Assembly: GCF_014649875.1 (NCBI RefSeq) | Contig: NZ_BMTW01000012.1 | Coordinates: forward strand, 1 to 64,000 | DNA: 64,000 nucleotides | Source: Streptomyces rubiginosohelvolus | GTDB lineage: Bacteria; Actinomycetota; Actinomycetes; Streptomycetales; Streptomycetaceae | Direction of reading: 5' to 3' | Shown: positions 62,206 to 64,000 of the stretch, one piece after another | Position numbering within the stretch: position 1 is the stretch's first letter | How the letters are laid out: every line of letters starts with the position of its first letter | The notes under the pieces: generated by a model | What the model was told of the DNA's origin: nothing | The model's database searches: none | Seen by the model: only the letters and a program-made list of their open reading frames with translations | Made by a program: the position numbers and the translations under genes

Positions 62206-62961
62206 TTGAGCGATCCGTGCGAGACAACCGAGCACCACCTCGACCGACTCCTGCGACGCGCCCTGAACTCCTTCGACCTTCCCGACAGCACGGTCGACCG
62301 CCTCGGCACGGCGCTCGCCCACAGCAGTTCGCTGCACTCGTCGCACCACAGCTCCGTGCTGCACCGCGAGACCTACCGTCACACGTATCTCCTCGCCGAC
62401 GGCTCCGCCCTCACTCTGTGGGAGCTGGTGCACAGCGGCGGCCGGGACGTGCGGAGCCCGCGTCGGCACGAGCTGTACGACGACGAGGGCGACGCCCGTA
62501 TCGCCGCGTCCCGGCTGGCCGGGAGCTTCTCCGACTCCCCGGCCTTCGGCGACGAGGGGATGCAGGAGGCGCCGGGGGACCTGGAGATGCTGACGGTCCT
62601 GATGTCCGCCCCGCCGGCCCCGCTCCCCCGGACGTACGCCCCCGACAATTCCGCGGACCACGCCCGCCGGGTGCTGCGCCGTGCGGAGAACGCCGACCGG
62701 CCGGGCGAGGAGAGGGCGCGGCTGCTTCGGGCCGCCTTCGCCCACCACATCACCCAGATCTTCGGGCGGCAGTGCGATGTCGACGGCCGGCCCGCCGGAT
62801 TCACGCTCTACGAGCACGCGTTCCTGCTGCTGGACGGCAGCGAGACGAGCCTGTGGGAGGTCGAGCACACGGCCACGCCCGACGGCCGGCACATGTGCGA
62901 GGTGTACGAGGACGAGCACACCGCCCGCGCGGCGATGGAGAGCCGCACCCGGATCTGCTGA
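62206..62961 (+). CDS. DUF6227 family protein
   Basis: A 251-residue soluble protein of a family I know mainly from Streptomyces. It is an internal duplication: HRETYRHTYLLADGSALTLW (first half) parallels FTLYEHAFLLLDGSETSLWE (second half), each followed by an acidic YDDEG/YEDEH segment. The start is TTG 62206 with GGAG eight bases upstream; no ATG fits. Function unknown. Confidence 0.78.
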   Translation: MSDPCETTEHHLDRLLRRALNSFDLPDSTVDRLGTALAHSSSLHSSHHSSVLHRETYRHTYLLADGSALTLWELVHSGGRDVRSPRRHELYDDEGDARIAASRLAGSFSDSPAFGDEGMQEAPGDLEMLTVLMSAPPAPLPRTYAPDNSADHARRVLRRAENADRPGEERARLLRAAFAHHITQIFGRQCDVDGRPAGFTLYEHAFLLLDGSETSLWEVEHTATPDGRHMCEVYEDEHTARAAMESRTRIC

Positions 62962-63024
62962 CCCGATCCGCCGGGGCCGCCCCCAAGGCCAGTGCCTCCG
63001 GGCCCGATTCCCCTGCCGCGCCGG

Positions 63025-64000
63025 TCAGTTCGCGTCAGCCTCCGTGTTCACGCCGTCCTCCCCGTGGGCGCGCGGCCGGGCGGGCAGCGCGAACATCACC
63101 AGGAAGATCGCCGAGAGCACCCCGGCCACCCACCACAGCGACTGCTGGAACGCGTCGACGAACGCCGGGCCGACCGCTTCGGGAGCCGGCCGGTCGCCGG
63201 TCGCGCCGAAGAAGACGACGGACACCAGACCGAGGCCGAGCGCCGTCCCCATCTGCTGCACGGTGTTGATCAGGCCGGACGCCGAACCGGCATGCTCCTT
63301 GGGCACTTCGGAGAGCACCATGTCGGTCAGCGGAGCCACGATCAGCCCCATCCCCGCGCCCATGACCACCAGCGGGACGGCCATCTGCCGGGAGCTGATG
63401 CCCATGCCGTACTGCTCGCTCTCCCAGAGGTAGGTCAGCAGCCCGGCGATCATGAGGAGCGCACCGGCCTGGAGGACCTTGCGGCCGAAGCGGGGCACCA
63501 GCTTCTGCACGGAGATTCCGGCGGCCACCGACACCGCGACGGAGAAGGGGATGCCCGTCACGCCGGCGCGCAGCACGCTCCAGCCGAGGCCCATCTGCAT
63601 GTAGAGGGTCCAGACCAGGAAGAAGATGCCGAGGCCGACGCCGAAGGTCAGCTGCACGGCGATGCCGGCGGCGAAGCTCTTCACCCGGAACAGGGACAGT
63701 TCGATCAGCGGCGAGCCATCGGTCAGGGCCTTCCGCCGCTGGTGGATCACCAGTGCCGCGAAGACGAACAGGCTGCCCACCATCGAGAGATGGCCCCAGA
63801 GCGGCCAGCCCAGCTCGTGTCCCCGGGTGAGCGGATAGATGAGCATCAGCATAGCCAGGGTGATCAGGGCGACGCCGGGCAGGTCGAGACGGACCGCCTT
63901 GGGGGCCCTGGACTCGGTGATGAACTTCGCGCCGAGGACCAGTCCGGCGATGCCGACGGGCAGGTTGATCAGGAAGATCGGCCGCCAGCCGAGCCCGAAG
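63025..64000 (-). CDS. DHA2-family (EmrB/QacA) MFS exporter, truncated by the window
   Basis: The C-terminal 324 residues of a 14-helix drug exporter; the start lies beyond the window. GWRPIFLINLPVGIAGL at the right edge is the typical post-helix-5 motif of DHA2 transporters. Later helices (LSMVGSLFVFAALVIHQRRK, GMGLIVAPLTDMVLSE, GLGLVSVVFFGATGD) complete the fold. Its likely role is export of toxic compounds; no regulator is visible in the window. Confidence 0.9.
   Translation of the reverse strand, partial: FGLGWRPIFLINLPVGIAGLVLGAKFITESRAPKAVRLDLPGVALITLAMLMLIYPLTRGHELGWPLWGHLSMVGSLFVFAALVIHQRRKALTDGSPLIELSLFRVKSFAAGIAVQLTFGVGLGIFFLVWTLYMQMGLGWSVLRAGVTGIPFSVAVSVAAGISVQKLVPRFGRKVLQAGALLMIAGLLTYLWESEQYGMGISSRQMAVPLVVMGAGMGLIVAPLTDMVLSEVPKEHAGSASGLINTVQQMGTALGLGLVSVVFFGATGDRPAPEAVGPAFVDAFQQSLWWVAGVLSAIFLVMFALPARPRAHGEDGVNTEADAN

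Overview
The window is very GC-rich, uses GTG, TTG and CTG starts freely, and carries genes typical of the linear chromosome of a Streptomyces (tricorn protease, streptogrisin-type protease, SepX/GlpR, DUF6227, the galU-moeA-moaC-mogA block). It appears to be ordinary core chromosome interrupted by one accessory island at about 20.4-39.65 kb.

Left chromosomal part (1-20.4 kb): the end of a drug-type ABC permease; an MMPL exporter with its TetR regulator and two palindromic operator candidates; a tricorn protease; a Rieske oxygenase; an array of degenerate intergenic repeats; a small hydrophilic stress-like protein; a translationally coupled Baeyer-Villiger monooxygenase / alpha-beta hydrolase / SDR operon facing a MerR regulator; exonuclease III; two GNAT acetyltransferases; an unusual protein joining an ECF sigma factor, a zinc anti-sigma motif, a membrane segment and an extracellular CAP domain; an XRE-like regulator; a secreted S1 protease; and a NUDIX hydrolase.

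Island (20.4-39.65 kb): the composition is visibly less GC-rich and transposase debris is present. Both edges carry the same two-hairpin sequence, and the right edge abuts the 3' end of tRNA-Ala(CGC). The centre is a bipartite defence locus of the DNA phosphorothioation (Ssp) type. The rightward operon encodes a cysteine desulfurase (SspA-like), a DUF4007 protein (SspB-like), a large P-loop ATPase (SspC-like) and a PAPS-reductase-like sulfurtransferase (SspD-like). The divergent operon encodes an SF2 helicase, a GHKL ATPase, a phospholipase-D-type nuclease and a MazG-like pyrophosphohydrolase, and is the probable restriction arm. The right end holds an IS remnant inserted in a dead PucR-like regulator gene, a coiled-coil/winged-helix protein, and a cassette of HTH regulator, degenerate tyrosine-recombinase-like protein and DDE transposase-like protein next to the tRNA.

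Right chromosomal part (39.6-64 kb): SepX/GlpR with the MoCo/gephyrin cluster (MoeA/Glp, MoaC, MogA) and GalU; 5-formyl-THF cyclo-ligase; a penicillin-acylase family enzyme; a K+/H+ antiporter-like protein with a probable CTG start; an MFS transporter; an FmdB-type zinc-ribbon protein preceded by a CIRCE (HrcA) operator, which makes it a likely relative of the mycobacterial chaperone Ruc; MTA phosphorylase; a SAF-domain protein; MscL; a five-gene operon for a membrane-anchored molybdopterin oxidoreductase with ferredoxin and Rieske partners; a P1-family self-processing peptidase; a DUF6227 protein; and a truncated DHA2-type MFS exporter.

All statements come from reading the sequence and translations. 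No database search was run, so family names rest on recognisable motifs.
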